This document shows, in pieces, positions 27,152 to 37,982 of a stretch of 64,000 nt of DNA (the first letter of the stretch is position 1; each line of letters begins with the position of its first letter). Below the pieces are notes generated by a model. It was given only the letters and a program-made list of their open reading frames with translations. It was not told the DNA's origin and searched no databases. The stretch comes from Serratia plymuthica (GTDB lineage Bacteria; Pseudomonadota; Gammaproteobacteria; Enterobacterales; Enterobacteriaceae), in the NCBI RefSeq assembly GCF_018336935.1, contig NZ_CP068771.1, positions 4,650,001 to 4,714,000 of the forward strand, given 5' to 3'. Made by a program: the position numbers and the translations under genes.

Positions 27152-28110
27152 TGAAGCAACTTTGGTTCTCCGTCTGTCTATTGACGGGCAGCCTGCTCTA
27201 CTCAAACATCGCCCCGGCGCAGCCCACTGCGTCCGGGGCGTTGTTACAACAGATGAGCAGTGCCAGCCGTTCACTCAATTACGAACTCGCCTATATCAGC
27301 ATCAGCAAGCAGGGGATTGAGTCGCTGCGTTATCGCCATGCGGTCATCGACAAGCAGCCGCTGGGTCAACTTCTGCATATGGACGGCCCGCGCCGTGAAG
27401 TATTGCAGCGTGGTGAAGGCATCAGCTATTTTGAACCTGGCCTGGAGCCCTTTACGTTGTCCGGCGATCATATCGTCGATGCGCTGCCGGCTATCGTCTA
27501 CGCCGATTTTGACCGCCTGGCGAAATATTACGATTTCATCTCTGTTGGCAGCACGCGAATCTCCGATCGCCCCTGCGAGGTGATTCGCGTGGTTGCGCGT
27601 GATGGTTCGCGCTACAGCTATATTGTCTGGATGGATGTGGATACCAAGCTGCCGCTGCGTGTGGACTTACTCGATCGTGATGGCGAAACGCTGGAACAAT
27701 ATCGGGTTATTTCGTTCGTGGTGGGCACGGAAGTGCAGGGCGTGATGCAGGGGCTGATCAAGGCCAATCTGCCGCCGTTGCTGTCGCTTCCTGCGGTCGA
27801 AAACGTCAAACTGGGCTGGAGCACCGGCTGGTTGCCGGCCGGCGTGGATGAGGTGGCGCGTAACCGCCGCAAACTGCCGAATGTGACCGAACCTGTCGAG
27901 ACGCGGTTATACAGCGATGGCCTGTTCAGTTTCTCGGTCAACGTCAGCCCGGCGGGAAGCGGCGCCGGCCAGCAGTATTATCGCCAGGGGCGGCGTACTA
28001 TTCAGACTGAAGTGCGCAACGGCAACGAGATCACCATCGTTGGCGAACTGCCGCCGGCGACGGCCAAACGTATCGCTGACAGTATTACCTTCAAGGTGTC
28101 ACCGCAATGA
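27151..28110 (+). CDS. rseB: Sigma-E regulatory protein RseB
   Basis: A 319-residue periplasmic protein with a signal peptide cut after about residue 23 (APA). It has the two-domain layout of the family: a LolA-like N-terminal domain (about 25-205) and a smaller C-terminal domain. RseB shields RseA from DegS and is thought to sense mislocalised lipopolysaccharide or lipoprotein. It starts at the TAATG overlap with rseA and overlaps rseC by four bases. Confidence 0.95.
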   Translation: MKQLWFSVCLLTGSLLYSNIAPAQPTASGALLQQMSSASRSLNYELAYISISKQGIESLRYRHAVIDKQPLGQLLHMDGPRREVLQRGEGISYFEPGLEPFTLSGDHIVDALPAIVYADFDRLAKYYDFISVGSTRISDRPCEVIRVVARDGSRYSYIVWMDVDTKLPLRVDLLDRDGETLEQYRVISFVVGTEVQGVMQGLIKANLPPLLSLPAVENVKLGWSTGWLPAGVDEVARNRRKLPNVTEPVETRLYSDGLFSFSVNVSPAGSGAGQQYYRQGRRTIQTEVRNGNEITIVGELPPATAKRIADSITFKVSPQ

Positions 28111-28583
28111 TGAAAGAGTGGGCCACGGTGGTTTCGTGGCAACAAGGCGTAGCGTTGCTGCGCTGCGAACCCAAAGCCGGCTGCGGTAGTTGCACTGCCC
28201 GCTCGGGCTGTGGCGCGCGCGCATTGAACGAACTGGTACCGGAAACGGAACATCAGCTGCAGGTACGTATCGAGCAGCCGCTTGAGCCGGGCCAGCGGGT
28301 CGAGGTGGGTATCGCCGAGGGCAGCTTGCTGCGTTCGGCGATGCTGGTTTATTTGACGCCTTTGCTGGGCATGATGTTAGGGGGGAGCCTGCTGCAATAC
28401 TGGCTGGGCACCGACGCTTCTGCGGCGCTCGGCGCACTGCTTGGCGGCGGCGCGGCCTTTATGCTGGCGCGTAGCCTGGCGCACCGCCTCGGCGAGCAGG
28501 CGAATTACCAACCCATAGTTCTGCAAATCGGTTTGCCGCCTGGGGCTATGCGCCTGCAGACGGACACTGAACCCCTGCGTTAA
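28107..28583 (+). CDS. rseC: RseC, inner-membrane protein of the rpoE operon
   Basis: A 158-residue inner-membrane protein with a cysteine-rich cytoplasmic head (Cys20, 26, 29 and 35, in a CX5CX2CX5C pattern) that may hold an iron-sulfur cluster, and two membrane segments at about 80-100 and 105-122. RseC is linked to sigma-E control and to maturation of SoxR. It overlaps rseB by four bases, and its last four bases overlap the convergent membrane-protein gene. Confidence 0.93.
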   Translation: MMKEWATVVSWQQGVALLRCEPKAGCGSCTARSGCGARALNELVPETEHQLQVRIEQPLEPGQRVEVGIAEGSLLRSAMLVYLTPLLGMMLGGSLLQYWLGTDASAALGALLGGGAAFMLARSLAHRLGEQANYQPIVLQIGLPPGAMRLQTDTEPLR

Positions 28584-29419
28584 AACTGCTGCCGCGTCAT
28601 CGCCGGATTATGATAGGCGGGGATGCGGTTGTAGATCATATGCTCCAACAGCGCTATAAACAGATCGGCGCTGAGCAGCGAAAAATAGCCTATCGTAAAC
28701 AGCGCATTACCCTGGTTATCCAGCAGCCGGATAATGCCGCGCTGCGTGTTATTCTCCAGCGTGCGGATCTGCTCAATCGGGATACTCTCCTGCGGCGTGA
28801 TCAGCGCCGTCGCGCTCAACTGCAGCGTTTGGGGCGTTTGCTTCTTGCGATTGCCCGGCAGCAAATGGTTCAGCCAGAGGGCACTGCAGCTCAGATAGCT
28901 AAATGACAACACCTCACCCTGATAAAGCGCATTCAGCGCCAGTGGACCGCGCTGCTGGATCTGCTGGTTGATAATGACATCGACCAACCGCCAGGAATGG
29001 GACAGATTGCTGAACACCGTGCACCAGGGTTGTTCGGCAGTAGTACGAAATGCCATCACGTTGCATAGCCCGCCAAACAAGCGCCCACCGCGAAAACGAT
29101 AAATATCGCCAATTTTTTCAAAGGGGATAAACCGCTCTTTGCGGCTATGGTCGTTAATCACCCGAACGCCATGCTCGTACAGGCGATAAGTCAGCGTTGG
29201 CCGCAGGTAGTGGCGCAGCGCCAGCAGACTACCGCCGAGTAAAATAGTGGCTGCGCCGGTTTGCAGCAAGATCAGTACCGCATTTTCATCCATGTTGCTC
29301 AGCAGCGGCAGCAACAGCAGCGCCGCACCTACAGATAACAGCAGCGATGCCGCTGCCAGAATGCCCCAATTGACCTTAGAAAAATCGTGCCGGCTCAGCA
29401 TTTGCCCTTTATCGATCAT
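28580..29419 (-). CDS. Hypothetical two-TM membrane protein, possible PH-like domain
   Basis: A 279-residue protein that I do not recognise from the conserved backbone. Two membrane segments occur at about 20-38 and 45-63, followed by a soluble beta-rich part (TYRLYEHGVRVINDHSRKER, RFIPFEKIGDIYRFRGGRLF) that recalls bacterial PH or DUF6585-type domains, and a C-terminal helix. The start at 29419 has GGAAGGTGCGTA upstream; the longer frame to 29584 adds an implausible 55-residue lead. It is convergent with rseC and overlaps its end by four bases. Confidence 0.7.
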   Translation of the reverse strand: MIDKGQMLSRHDFSKVNWGILAAASLLLSVGAALLLLPLLSNMDENAVLILLQTGAATILLGGSLLALRHYLRPTLTYRLYEHGVRVINDHSRKERFIPFEKIGDIYRFRGGRLFGGLCNVMAFRTTAEQPWCTVFSNLSHSWRLVDVIINQQIQQRGPLALNALYQGEVLSFSYLSCSALWLNHLLPGNRKKQTPQTLQLSATALITPQESIPIEQIRTLENNTQRGIIRLLDNQGNALFTIGYFSLLSADLFIALLEHMIYNRIPAYHNPAMTRQQF

Positions 29420-29960
29420 TACGCACCTTCCAATCAACGTACAGAGATATGCCGGTGAACTCCGGTGGGCATGCCGATGTAGTGCCCTGAATAATATTTT
29501 GTCGCGGAGTTCTTCACCCTTTCTATAGGAGGCACCGGAGAGCGTATATGGGGATTTTCCGAAAGCCGGAGAGGGGAAAGGCAATTCTAAGATGTTGATC
29601 CCAATATTATTTATTCCTGATTTAGGAAGGAGTTTATTGCGTTATCGGCGGTTATGTATTAGCGCCGAAGATGAAGGCATGCGCAGCACATGATTTCCGT
29701 TGATTCGGTGGTGCAAGCAGTGGTTTTTCATTCATCGGCTTTTGTTAACATCTTCTTTCACAACCTGGAGCGCCGTGTAACACTAAAGTGCGCATAATAG
29801 AATGCCTTCACTGCACCGATCGCTAGGTTTTCAGTGTTGTGGCATGTAGAATGCAGCGATTCAGGCGGAAGACGGCCGAACCCATTCACTGTCGCTTTAG
29901 GTCCATACGGGTTTCTATAGGCGAGTAATTCAGAAATACCAAGGCAGAAAAACTTTTATA
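29420..29960. other. 540-bp intergenic region before lepA, nothing certain
   Basis: Non-coding stretch between the divergent hypothetical gene and lepA. It must hold the lepA-lepB promoter. It is moderately AT-rich in the middle; I found no ERIC-like element, no clear intrinsic terminator and no riboswitch-like fold. An unusually weak ribosome-binding site (AAGG about 20 bases before the ATG) precedes lepA. Confidence 0.4.
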
Positions 29961-31760
29961 ATGAAGCATATACGAAATTTCTCCATTATTGCCCATATTG
30001 ACCACGGTAAGTCGACGCTGTCCGACCGTATTATCCAAATTTGCGGTGGCCTGAGCGAGCGTGAAATGGCTGCGCAGGTGCTTGATTCTATGGATCTTGA
30101 GCGCGAGCGTGGCATTACCATCAAAGCGCAGAGCGTCACGCTGGACTACAAGGCGACAGACGGTCAAACCTATCAGCTCAACTTTATCGACACCCCAGGG
30201 CACGTTGACTTCTCCTACGAGGTTTCTCGTTCGCTGGCCGCTTGCGAAGGCGCGTTGCTGGTGGTGGATGCCGGGCAGGGCGTAGAAGCTCAGACGTTGG
30301 CCAACTGTTACACCGCGCTGGATATGGATCTGGAAGTGGTGCCGGTACTGAACAAAATTGACTTGCCGGCCGCCGATCCCGATCGCGCCGCGCAGGAGAT
30401 TGAAGACATCGTTGGCATCGACGCCACCGATGCGGTGCGCTGCTCGGCCAAAACCGGCGTCGGCGTGCCGGAGGTTCTCGAACGTCTGGTGCGCGACATC
30501 CCACCGCCGGAAGGCGATCCTGAGGCGCCGCTGCAGGCACTGATCATCGACTCCTGGTTCGACAACTATCTGGGCGTTGTTTCCCTGGTGCGCGTCAAGA
30601 ACGGCACGATGCGCAAGGGCGACAAGATCAAGGTGATGAGCACCGGCCAAACTTATAACGCCGATCGCCTCGGGATCTTTACCCCGAAACGCGTCGATCG
30701 CGACGTGCTGAACTGCGGCGAAGTAGGCTGGCTGGTTTGCGCCATTAAAGACATCCTGGGCGCGCCGGTGGGCGATACCCTGACGCTGGCACGTCAACCG
30801 GCAGACAAGGCGCTGCCAGGTTTCAAAAAAGTGAAGCCGCAGGTTTACGCTGGCCTGTTCCCGATCAGCTCGGACGATTATGAAGCCTTCCGCGACGCGC
30901 TGGGCAAACTGAGCCTGAACGACGCCTCCCTGTTCTATGAGCCAGAGAGCTCCACCGCGTTGGGCTTTGGTTTCCGCTGTGGCTTCCTCGGTCTGCTGCA
31001 TATGGAGATCATTCAGGAGCGTCTGGAGCGTGAATACGATCTGGAGCTGATTACCACGGCGCCAACGGTAGTTTATGAAGTTGAAACCACCGGCAAAGAG
31101 ACCATTTACGTCGACAGCCCGTCCAAACTGCCGCCGCTGAACAATATCATGGAGCTGCGCGAGCCGATCGCCGAGTGTCACATGCTGATGCCGCAGGAGT
31201 TCCTGGGCAACGTCATCACGCTGTGTATCGAAAAACGCGGTGTACAGACCAACATGGTCTATCACGGCAACCAGGTCGCGCTGACTTACGAAATCCCGAT
31301 GGCGGAAGTGGTGCTCGACTTCTTCGACCGTCTGAAATCCACCTCCCGCGGTTATGCGTCGCTGGATTACAACTTCAAACGCTTCCAGACGTCTGACATG
31401 GTGCGCGTCGATGTGTTGATCAACAACGAGCGCGTGGATGCACTGGCTTTGATCACCCACCGCGACAACGCGCAGTACCGTGGCCGTGAGCTGGTGGAGA
31501 AGATGAAAGAGCTTATTCCGCGTCAGCAATTCGATATCGCCATTCAGGCTGCGATCGGCACCCATATCATCGCGCGTTCCACGGTGAAACAGCTGCGTAA
31601 GAACGTTCTGGCAAAATGCTATGGCGGCGACGTCAGCCGTAAGAAGAAGCTGTTGCAGAAACAGAAAGACGGCAAGAAACGCATGAAGCAGGTCGGTAAC
31701 GTTGAGTTGCCGCAAGAAGCGTTCCTGGCCATTCTGCACGTTGGCAAAGACAGCAAGTAA
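29961..31760 (+). CDS. lepA: Elongation factor 4 (LepA)
   Basis: A 599-residue translational GTPase that acts on ribosomes during initiation and stress. G1 is AHIDHGKST at 11-19, G3 is DTPGH, and G4 is NKID; the C-terminal LepA-specific domain includes [19 protein letters not shown]. Length equals the E. coli protein. It is cotranscribed with lepB 32 bases downstream. Confidence 0.98.
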   Translation: MKHIRNFSIIAHIDHGKSTLSDRIIQICGGLSEREMAAQVLDSMDLERERGITIKAQSVTLDYKATDGQTYQLNFIDTPGHVDFSYEVSRSLAACEGALLVVDAGQGVEAQTLANCYTALDMDLEVVPVLNKIDLPAADPDRAAQEIEDIVGIDATDAVRCSAKTGVGVPEVLERLVRDIPPPEGDPEAPLQALIIDSWFDNYLGVVSLVRVKNGTMRKGDKIKVMSTGQTYNADRLGIFTPKRVDRDVLNCGEVGWLVCAIKDILGAPVGDTLTLARQPADKALPGFKKVKPQVYAGLFPISSDDYEAFRDALGKLSLNDASLFYEPESSTALGFGFRCGFLGLLHMEIIQERLEREYDLELITTAPTVVYEVETTGKETIYVDSPSKLPPLNNIMELREPIAECHMLMPQEFLGNVITLCIEKRGVQTNMVYHGNQVALTYEIPMAEVVLDFFDRLKSTSRGYASLDYNFKRFQTSDMVRVDVLINNERVDALALITHRDNAQYRGRELVEKMKELIPRQQFDIAIQAAIGTHIIARSTVKQLRKNVLAKCYGGDVSRKKKLLQKQKDGKKRMKQVGNVELPQEAFLAILHVGKDSK

Positions 31761-31792
31761 CCGCGATAAGGTCGCGTAATTAGGGAGTTTGC

Positions 31793-32770
31793 ATGGCGAA
31801 TATGTTTGCCCTGATCCTGGCTATAGCTACACTGGTTACCGGGATCATATGGGCTTTTGAGCGCTTCAAATGGGCGCCGGCCCGCCGGGAGAAGATTGCG
31901 GCGGTGAATGCACAGACTGCGGGCGCCGTAGACGATAAAACGCTGGCGAAAGTGGCGAAGCAGCCAGGTTGGGTCGAAACCGGCGCGTCGGTTTTCCCGG
32001 TATTGCTGCTGGTGTTTGTGGTGCGTTCGTTTATTTACGAACCTTTCCAGATCCCATCAGGTTCAATGATGCCGACGCTGTTGATTGGCGATTTTATTCT
32101 GGTGGAGAAATATGCTTACGGCATTAAAGATCCGATTACCCAGACCACGCTAATTGAAACCGGCCATCCGAAACGCGGCGATATTGCGGTATTTAAATAT
32201 CCGCTGGATCCGAAGCTGGATTATATCAAACGTGTCGTGGGGCTACCGGGTGACCGGGTGTCTTACGATCCGGTTAATAAACGCGTGACCGTTCAGCCAT
32301 CCTGTAATAACGGCCAGCCTTGCGATACCGCACTGGCGCTGACATACACCGATGCGCAACCAAGCGATTTTGTGCAGATGTTCAGCCGCAGCGGCATGGG
32401 CGAAGCCAGCAACGGTTTCTACCAGATCCCGCAGAGCGATAACGTGCCACAAGGCGGGATCCGCCTGCGTGAGCGCCAGGAAACGCTGGGCACTGTCTCT
32501 CACCATATTCTGACCGTGCCGGGCACGCAGGATCAGGTGGGCGCTTACAACCAGCAGCCGGGTAATCCACTGGCGGAATGGATTGTACCGGCGGGGCATT
32601 ACTTCATGATGGGTGATAACCGCGACAACAGTGCCGACAGCCGTTATTGGGGCTTCGTACCGGAGAAAAATCTGGTGGGTAAAGCCACGGCTATCTGGAT
32701 GAGTTTTGAAAAGCAGGAAGGTGAATGGCCAACCGGCGTAAGGTTTAGCCGTATCGGTGGAATTCATTAA
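31793..32770 (+). CDS. lepB: Signal peptidase I
   Basis: A 325-residue inner-membrane serine protease that removes Sec signal peptides. Two membrane segments (about 4-22 and 62-78) precede the periplasmic catalytic domain. The nucleophile Ser91 is in PSGSMMPTLLIGD and the general base Lys146 is in YIKRVVGLPGD; the later MMGDNRDNSADSRYWG is box E. It lies in the lepA operon; rnc follows after 307 bases that include an ERIC-like element. Confidence 0.98.
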   Translation: MANMFALILAIATLVTGIIWAFERFKWAPARREKIAAVNAQTAGAVDDKTLAKVAKQPGWVETGASVFPVLLLVFVVRSFIYEPFQIPSGSMMPTLLIGDFILVEKYAYGIKDPITQTTLIETGHPKRGDIAVFKYPLDPKLDYIKRVVGLPGDRVSYDPVNKRVTVQPSCNNGQPCDTALALTYTDAQPSDFVQMFSRSGMGEASNGFYQIPQSDNVPQGGIRLRERQETLGTVSHHILTVPGTQDQVGAYNQQPGNPLAEWIVPAGHYFMMGDNRDNSADSRYWGFVPEKNLVGKATAIWMSFEKQEGEWPTGVRFSRIGGIH

Positions 32771-32779
32771 TAGCTCCGT

Positions 32780-32906
32780 TATACCCAATAGATTTCGCGC
32801 TGCGGCAAGGCGGTAACCGAGTGAATCTCCGGGAGCTTGGATAACCAAGTGACCGGGGTGAAAAAGGGAAGCCAACACCGCCGCAACGTGAAAGATGAAG
32901 GGTATA
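32780..32906. repeat. ERIC-like element between lepB and rnc
   Basis: A 127-bp element bounded by TATACCC and GGGTATA, the canonical ERIC length. It is in the opposite orientation to the bamE-recN array (CTCCGGGAGCTTGGATAACC through AAGTGACCGGGGTGA is its core). It lies within the lepB-rnc transcribed gap, so it can fold in the mRNA. Confidence 0.88.
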
Positions 32907-32964
32907 TAAACGCAGCATTATATTTCCACTCGTTGTAGAATACCTCCTCGAGCGATAAAAAGTT

Positions 32965-32982
32965 GGCTCCCTGTTGGGAGCC
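32965..32982 (+). promoter_or_regulatory. Hairpin in the rnc leader
   Basis: GGCTCCC, loop TGTT, GGGAGCC, about 95 bases before the rnc start. In E. coli the rnc leader has a stem that RNase III cuts to limit its own mRNA; whether this stem is the equivalent is an inference from position alone. Confidence 0.4.
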
Positions 32983-33074
32983 ACTGCAAACGAAACAGCT
33001 TTGGATTGGCTTTCGGCGAAGCAGGCCTGTTCCGTATGCTGCAAGTTTTTGACGCATTCTTGATCTATTGGTAA

Positions 33075-34663
<1,589 letters not shown>

Positions 34664-34671
34664 CCTCTCCA

Positions 34672-35403
34672 ATGGACGGCTGGGAGCGCGCTTTCGTCCT
34701 GCATGGGCGACCGTACAGTGAAACCAGCCTGATGCTGGACATGTTCACGGAAGGTCATGGGCGGGTGCGCTTGCTGGCAAAAGGCGCGCGCAGCCGCCGC
34801 TCCAATCTGAAGGGTTGCCTGCAACCCTTTACTCCCCTGCTGGTGCGCTGGGGCGGCCGTGGCGAAGTGAAAACGCTGCGTAACGCCGAAGCGGTCTCCC
34901 TTGGTTTACCCCTCAGCGGCATGATGCTGTACAGCGGCCTGTACGTGAACGAACTGCTGTCGCGGGTGCTGGAGCAGGAAGCCAACTACTCGGTCTTATT
35001 CTTCGATTATCTGCAATGTTTGCAGGCGCTGGCGGCGGAAGACATTTCCCCGGAGCAGGCGCTTCGTCAGTTTGAACTCGCATTGCTGAATCACCTGGGC
35101 TATGGCCTCGATTTTCTGCACTGCGCCGGCAGCGGCCAGCCGGTGGACGATGGCATGACCTACCGTTACCGCGAGGAAAAGGGCTTTATCGCCAGTCTGG
35201 TGGTGGACCATTACAGCTTTACCGGCCGCGAACTGCGCGCGCTGGCGGAGCGTCAGTTCCCCGATGCGCAAACCTTGCGCGCCGCCAAACGCTTCACCCG
35301 CATGGCGCTAAAACCCTATCTGGGCGGCAAACCGCTGAAGAGCCGCGAACTGTTTCGTCAGTTCGTCCGCAAGCAGCCGGATACGCCGGTCGACGACGCC
35401 TGA
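34672..35403 (+). CDS. recO: DNA repair protein RecO
   Basis: A 243-residue protein that helps load RecA onto SSB-coated single strands with RecF and RecR. The family start is the ATG at 34672 ([20 protein letters not shown]), one residue longer than E. coli; a longer frame from 34585 lies inside era. [16 protein letters not shown] and [16 protein letters not shown] are near-identical to E. coli. Confidence 0.96.
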   Translation: MDGWERAFVLHGRPYSETSLMLDMFTEGHGRVRLLAKGARSRRSNLKGCLQPFTPLLVRWGGRGEVKTLRNAEAVSLGLPLSGMMLYSGLYVNELLSRVLEQEANYSVLFFDYLQCLQALAAEDISPEQALRQFELALLNHLGYGLDFLHCAGSGQPVDDGMTYRYREEKGFIASLVVDHYSFTGRELRALAERQFPDAQTLRAAKRFTRMALKPYLGGKPLKSRELFRQFVRKQPDTPVDDA

Positions 35404-35475
35404 CCTTTTCCCCTTTTGCGGCCCTGCGCCCGCGTGTAAACTGCTGGCACTGAAAATCGTTTTTAGAGGGTTGTC

Positions 35476-36207
35476 ATGGCTGATTTGCTGCTGGGCGTTA
35501 ATATCGATCACATCGCCACGTTACGTAACGCGCGCGGAACCCAATATCCGGATCCGGTTCAGGCGGCATTTATCGCCGAACAGGCGGGGGCTGACGGGAT
35601 TACCGTGCACCTGCGCGAAGACCGTCGCCACATCACCGATCGCGACGTGCGTATTCTGCGTCAAACCATCCAGACGCGCATGAATCTTGAAATGGCCGTG
35701 ACCGACGAAATGCTGGATATCGCCATTGAAGTGAAGCCGCAATTTTGCTGCCTGGTGCCGGAAAAACGCGAAGAAGTCACTACCGAGGGTGGGTTGGACG
35801 TTGCCGGGCAACAGGACAAAATGGCCGTGGCGGTGGAGCGTTTGACACAGGCCGGCATTTTGGTTTCGCTGTTTATCGACCCGGATCATCGCCAGATTGA
35901 TGCGGCGGTGGCGGTTGGCGCTCCCTATATTGAAATCCATACCGGTGCCTATGCCGAAGCCGAAGGCGAACTGGCGGTGAAGGCCGAGCTGCACCGTATA
36001 GCGGTCGCGGCTACCTATGCCGCCGGCAAGGGGCTGAAGGTCAACGCCGGTCATGGCCTGACTTACCATAACGTTCAGCCGATAGCTGCGCTGCCGGAGA
36101 TGTATGAGCTGAATATCGGCCATGCCATTATCGGCCAGGCAGTAATGAGTGGGTTGCCGGCAGCGGTTGCCGACATGAAATTGCTGATGCGGGAAGCGCG
36201 TCGCTAA
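35476..36207 (+). CDS. pdxJ: Pyridoxine 5'-phosphate synthase PdxJ
   Basis: A 243-residue TIM-barrel enzyme that condenses aminoacetone phosphate with deoxyxylulose phosphate to give PNP, the final de novo step to vitamin B6. [18 protein letters not shown] at the start, [14 protein letters not shown], and [13 protein letters not shown] near the end are diagnostic. It overlaps acpS by one base. Confidence 0.97.
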   Translation: MADLLLGVNIDHIATLRNARGTQYPDPVQAAFIAEQAGADGITVHLREDRRHITDRDVRILRQTIQTRMNLEMAVTDEMLDIAIEVKPQFCCLVPEKREEVTTEGGLDVAGQQDKMAVAVERLTQAGILVSLFIDPDHRQIDAAVAVGAPYIEIHTGAYAEAEGELAVKAELHRIAVAATYAAGKGLKVNAGHGLTYHNVQPIAALPEMYELNIGHAIIGQAVMSGLPAAVADMKLLMREARR

Positions 36208-36587
36208 TGGCGGTACTGGGGCTGGGTACCGACATCGTTGAAATGGCGCGTATCGAAGCCGTGGTGGAACGCAGCGGCGATCGCCTGGCACGTCGCGTGC
36301 TGAGCGCGGCCGAGTGGGAGGTGTATCAGCAGCATCAGCAGCCGGTACGCTTTCTCGCCAAGCGCTTCGCGGTGAAAGAAGCGGCCGCCAAGGCTTTCGG
36401 TACCGGCATTCGCAACGGGCTGGCATTTAATCAGTTCGAGGTCTTCAACGACGGTCTCGGCAAGCCGAACATTCGTCTGCACGATCGCGCCGCCGAGTTG
36501 GCGCAGGAGATGGGCGTTACCGCCATCCACGTCTCGCTGGCGGATGAACGCCGTTACGCCTGTGCAACGGTCATTATCGAAGGGTAA
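36207..36587 (+). CDS. acpS: Holo-ACP synthase
   Basis: A 126-residue phosphopantetheinyl transferase that turns apo-ACP into holo-ACP for fatty acid synthesis. [13 protein letters not shown] at 5-17 holds the metal-binding Asp, and [15 protein letters not shown] is the second signature with the metal Glu. Its start codon shares one base with the pdxJ stop. Confidence 0.97.
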   Translation: MAVLGLGTDIVEMARIEAVVERSGDRLARRVLSAAEWEVYQQHQQPVRFLAKRFAVKEAAAKAFGTGIRNGLAFNQFEVFNDGLGKPNIRLHDRAAELAQEMGVTAIHVSLADERRYACATVIIEG

Positions 36588-36608
36588 CGCGGTATCAGCC
36601 GTAAAAAC

Positions 36609-36634
36609 AAAAGGGCGCCTGTTGGCGCCCTTGT
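36609..36634. terminator. Terminator between acpS and yfhL
   Basis: AAGGGCGCC (36611-36619), loop TGTT, GGCGCCCTT (36624-36632), preceded by an A-rich stretch that serves the yfhL side. Confidence 0.8.
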
Positions 36635-36651
36635 CGATCGGAAGGTGACGA

Positions 36652-36912
36652 TTACAGCCGATCGGCGTGATGCAGCACCACAAACTTGTCCCACAGCTGT
36701 TCGTTGCTTTCGCGGTGCTGCGGGTTAACGACAATGGTGTTATCGATCGGGCATACCTGCTGACAGGTTGGAATATCGTAATGGCCAACGCACTCGGTGC
36801 AGCGATCGCTATCGATCCGGTAGATATCCTCCCCCATCGAAATGGCCTGATTCGGGCATTCCGGCTCGCACATATCACAGTTGATGCATTTGCGTGTGAT
36901 TAGCAGGGCCAT
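36652..36912 (-). CDS. yfhL: 2[4Fe-4S] ferredoxin YfhL
   Basis: An 86-residue electron carrier. Two clusters are implied by Cys9, 12, 15, 19 and Cys38, 41, 50, 54 (the second pattern, with an eight-residue insert between Cys41 and Cys50, is typical of the YfhL/Allochromatium type). It is essential in E. coli-like backgrounds only in some reports; the partner is not visible. It converges on acpS. Confidence 0.95.
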   Translation of the reverse strand: MALLITRKCINCDMCEPECPNQAISMGEDIYRIDSDRCTECVGHYDIPTCQQVCPIDNTIVVNPQHRESNEQLWDKFVVLHHADRL

Positions 36913-36965
36913 GGTTTATCTCTCATCGTTAATAGGGGTATTTTGCGCAGCGCGGATTATAACGT

Positions 36966-37814
36966 CTAAACCAGTTTTTTCACTAACTGTTCGCTGTGTT
37001 TGATGCGGTCGCGGGCATGATCGAGATCGTGCTGAATCAAGGCCATAAACAGCAGGTCGGTGAGGGCGAACTGAGCGGTGCTGGAGGAAATGGCGGCGCT
37101 GCGGGTATCGGGTTCCTCAGCGATGGTATACAGGCAGTGATCGGCGCGTTGCTGCAGCCCGTTCGGCGAGAAACTGGTCAGTGCCAGCACCTTGGCGCCG
37201 GCCAGGCGGGCTTCTTCCGCCGCCAGGTTGATTTCCCGCCGTTCTCCGCTGAATGAGATCGCCAGCAGCAAATCCCGCTTATCCAGCGCCTGTACCGCCG
37301 CCAACTGGACATGCATATCCGGCTCCGCTATCGCCATCACGCCAATTTTCAGCAGCTTGTAGGAGAAATCCTTGGCGACCAACCCGGAAGCGCCGATCCC
37401 CACCAAAATGACCCTTCGCGCCTGGCGCAGCATATCCAGCGCCTGATGCAGACGCTCTTCGCTATTGATATCCAGCGTGGCGCGCAACGCGGACTGCTTT
37501 TCCACCAACAGCTTTTCGCCGACCGTTTTCAGCGCATCGCTGCTGAGGATCCGGTTATGTACGGTGACCACCTGCTCAGCCTGTGGCTGGGCCAGGGTTT
37601 CGCTCAGCGCCAGCTTCAACGCCGGGAAGCCTTTGTAGCCCATCTTCTGAGCAAACTTCACCACGCTTGACTGACTGATCCCGGCCAACTGGGCCAGCTT
37701 TTGCGAGCTGAGATGGCGCGCCTGCTCGGCGTTATGCAGCAGAAAATCCGCCAGTTTGCGGTCGTTTTGAGCCAGTGTCGGATACATCTGACGAATGCGA
37801 AGAAGGGTGCTCAT
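36966..37814 (-). CDS. yfhH: RpiR-family regulator YfhH (MurR-like)
   Basis: A 282-residue RpiR regulator: an N-terminal helix-turn-helix (QKLAQLAGISQSSVVKFAQK, about 38-57) and a C-terminal SIS sugar-phosphate domain (about 125-265, with VGIGASGLVAKDFSYKL). Length equals E. coli YfhH. In E. coli murQP is controlled by MurR; here this yfhH gene is divergent from murQ and a good candidate for sensing MurNAc-6-phosphate. The start at 37814 is the family start, twelve codons inside the longest frame. Confidence 0.9.
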   Translation of the reverse strand: MSTLLRIRQMYPTLAQNDRKLADFLLHNAEQARHLSSQKLAQLAGISQSSVVKFAQKMGYKGFPALKLALSETLAQPQAEQVVTVHNRILSSDALKTVGEKLLVEKQSALRATLDINSEERLHQALDMLRQARRVILVGIGASGLVAKDFSYKLLKIGVMAIAEPDMHVQLAAVQALDKRDLLLAISFSGERREINLAAEEARLAGAKVLALTSFSPNGLQQRADHCLYTIAEEPDTRSAAISSSTAQFALTDLLFMALIQHDLDHARDRIKHSEQLVKKLV

Positions 37815-37923
37815 TGCTCTTTCCCTGGAAACCAACGGGTATTCTGCCACGCCGGCGGCGAAAACGCGCAGTGAAAATTTTTTGTGAACTCGTCTTTAAA
37901 ATAGCAAATAGTGCTCGCTTTGC

Positions 37924-37972
37924 TGAATAAAATATTCAAATAATGTTTTTATGTTTGGAATTAAAAATTCAA
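37924..37972. promoter_or_regulatory. Paired palindromes, candidate RpiR operators for murQP/yfhH
   Basis: TGAATA-AAA-TATTCA at 37924-37938 and GGAATT-AAA-AATTC at 37957-37970 share the form NGAAT(T/A)-AAA-(A/T)ATTC, and their centres lie about 33 bases apart, three helical turns. They lie between the divergent RpiR gene and murQ. Operator function is inferred from symmetry and position. Confidence 0.6.
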
Positions 37973-37982
37973 AGGTAAGCAA

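Noticed and set aside
29886-31739. 617-residue open frame antisense to lepA
   Set aside because: It mirrors the whole lepA gene and has low-complexity histidine and glutamine-rich composition typical of antisense reading of GC-rich genes.
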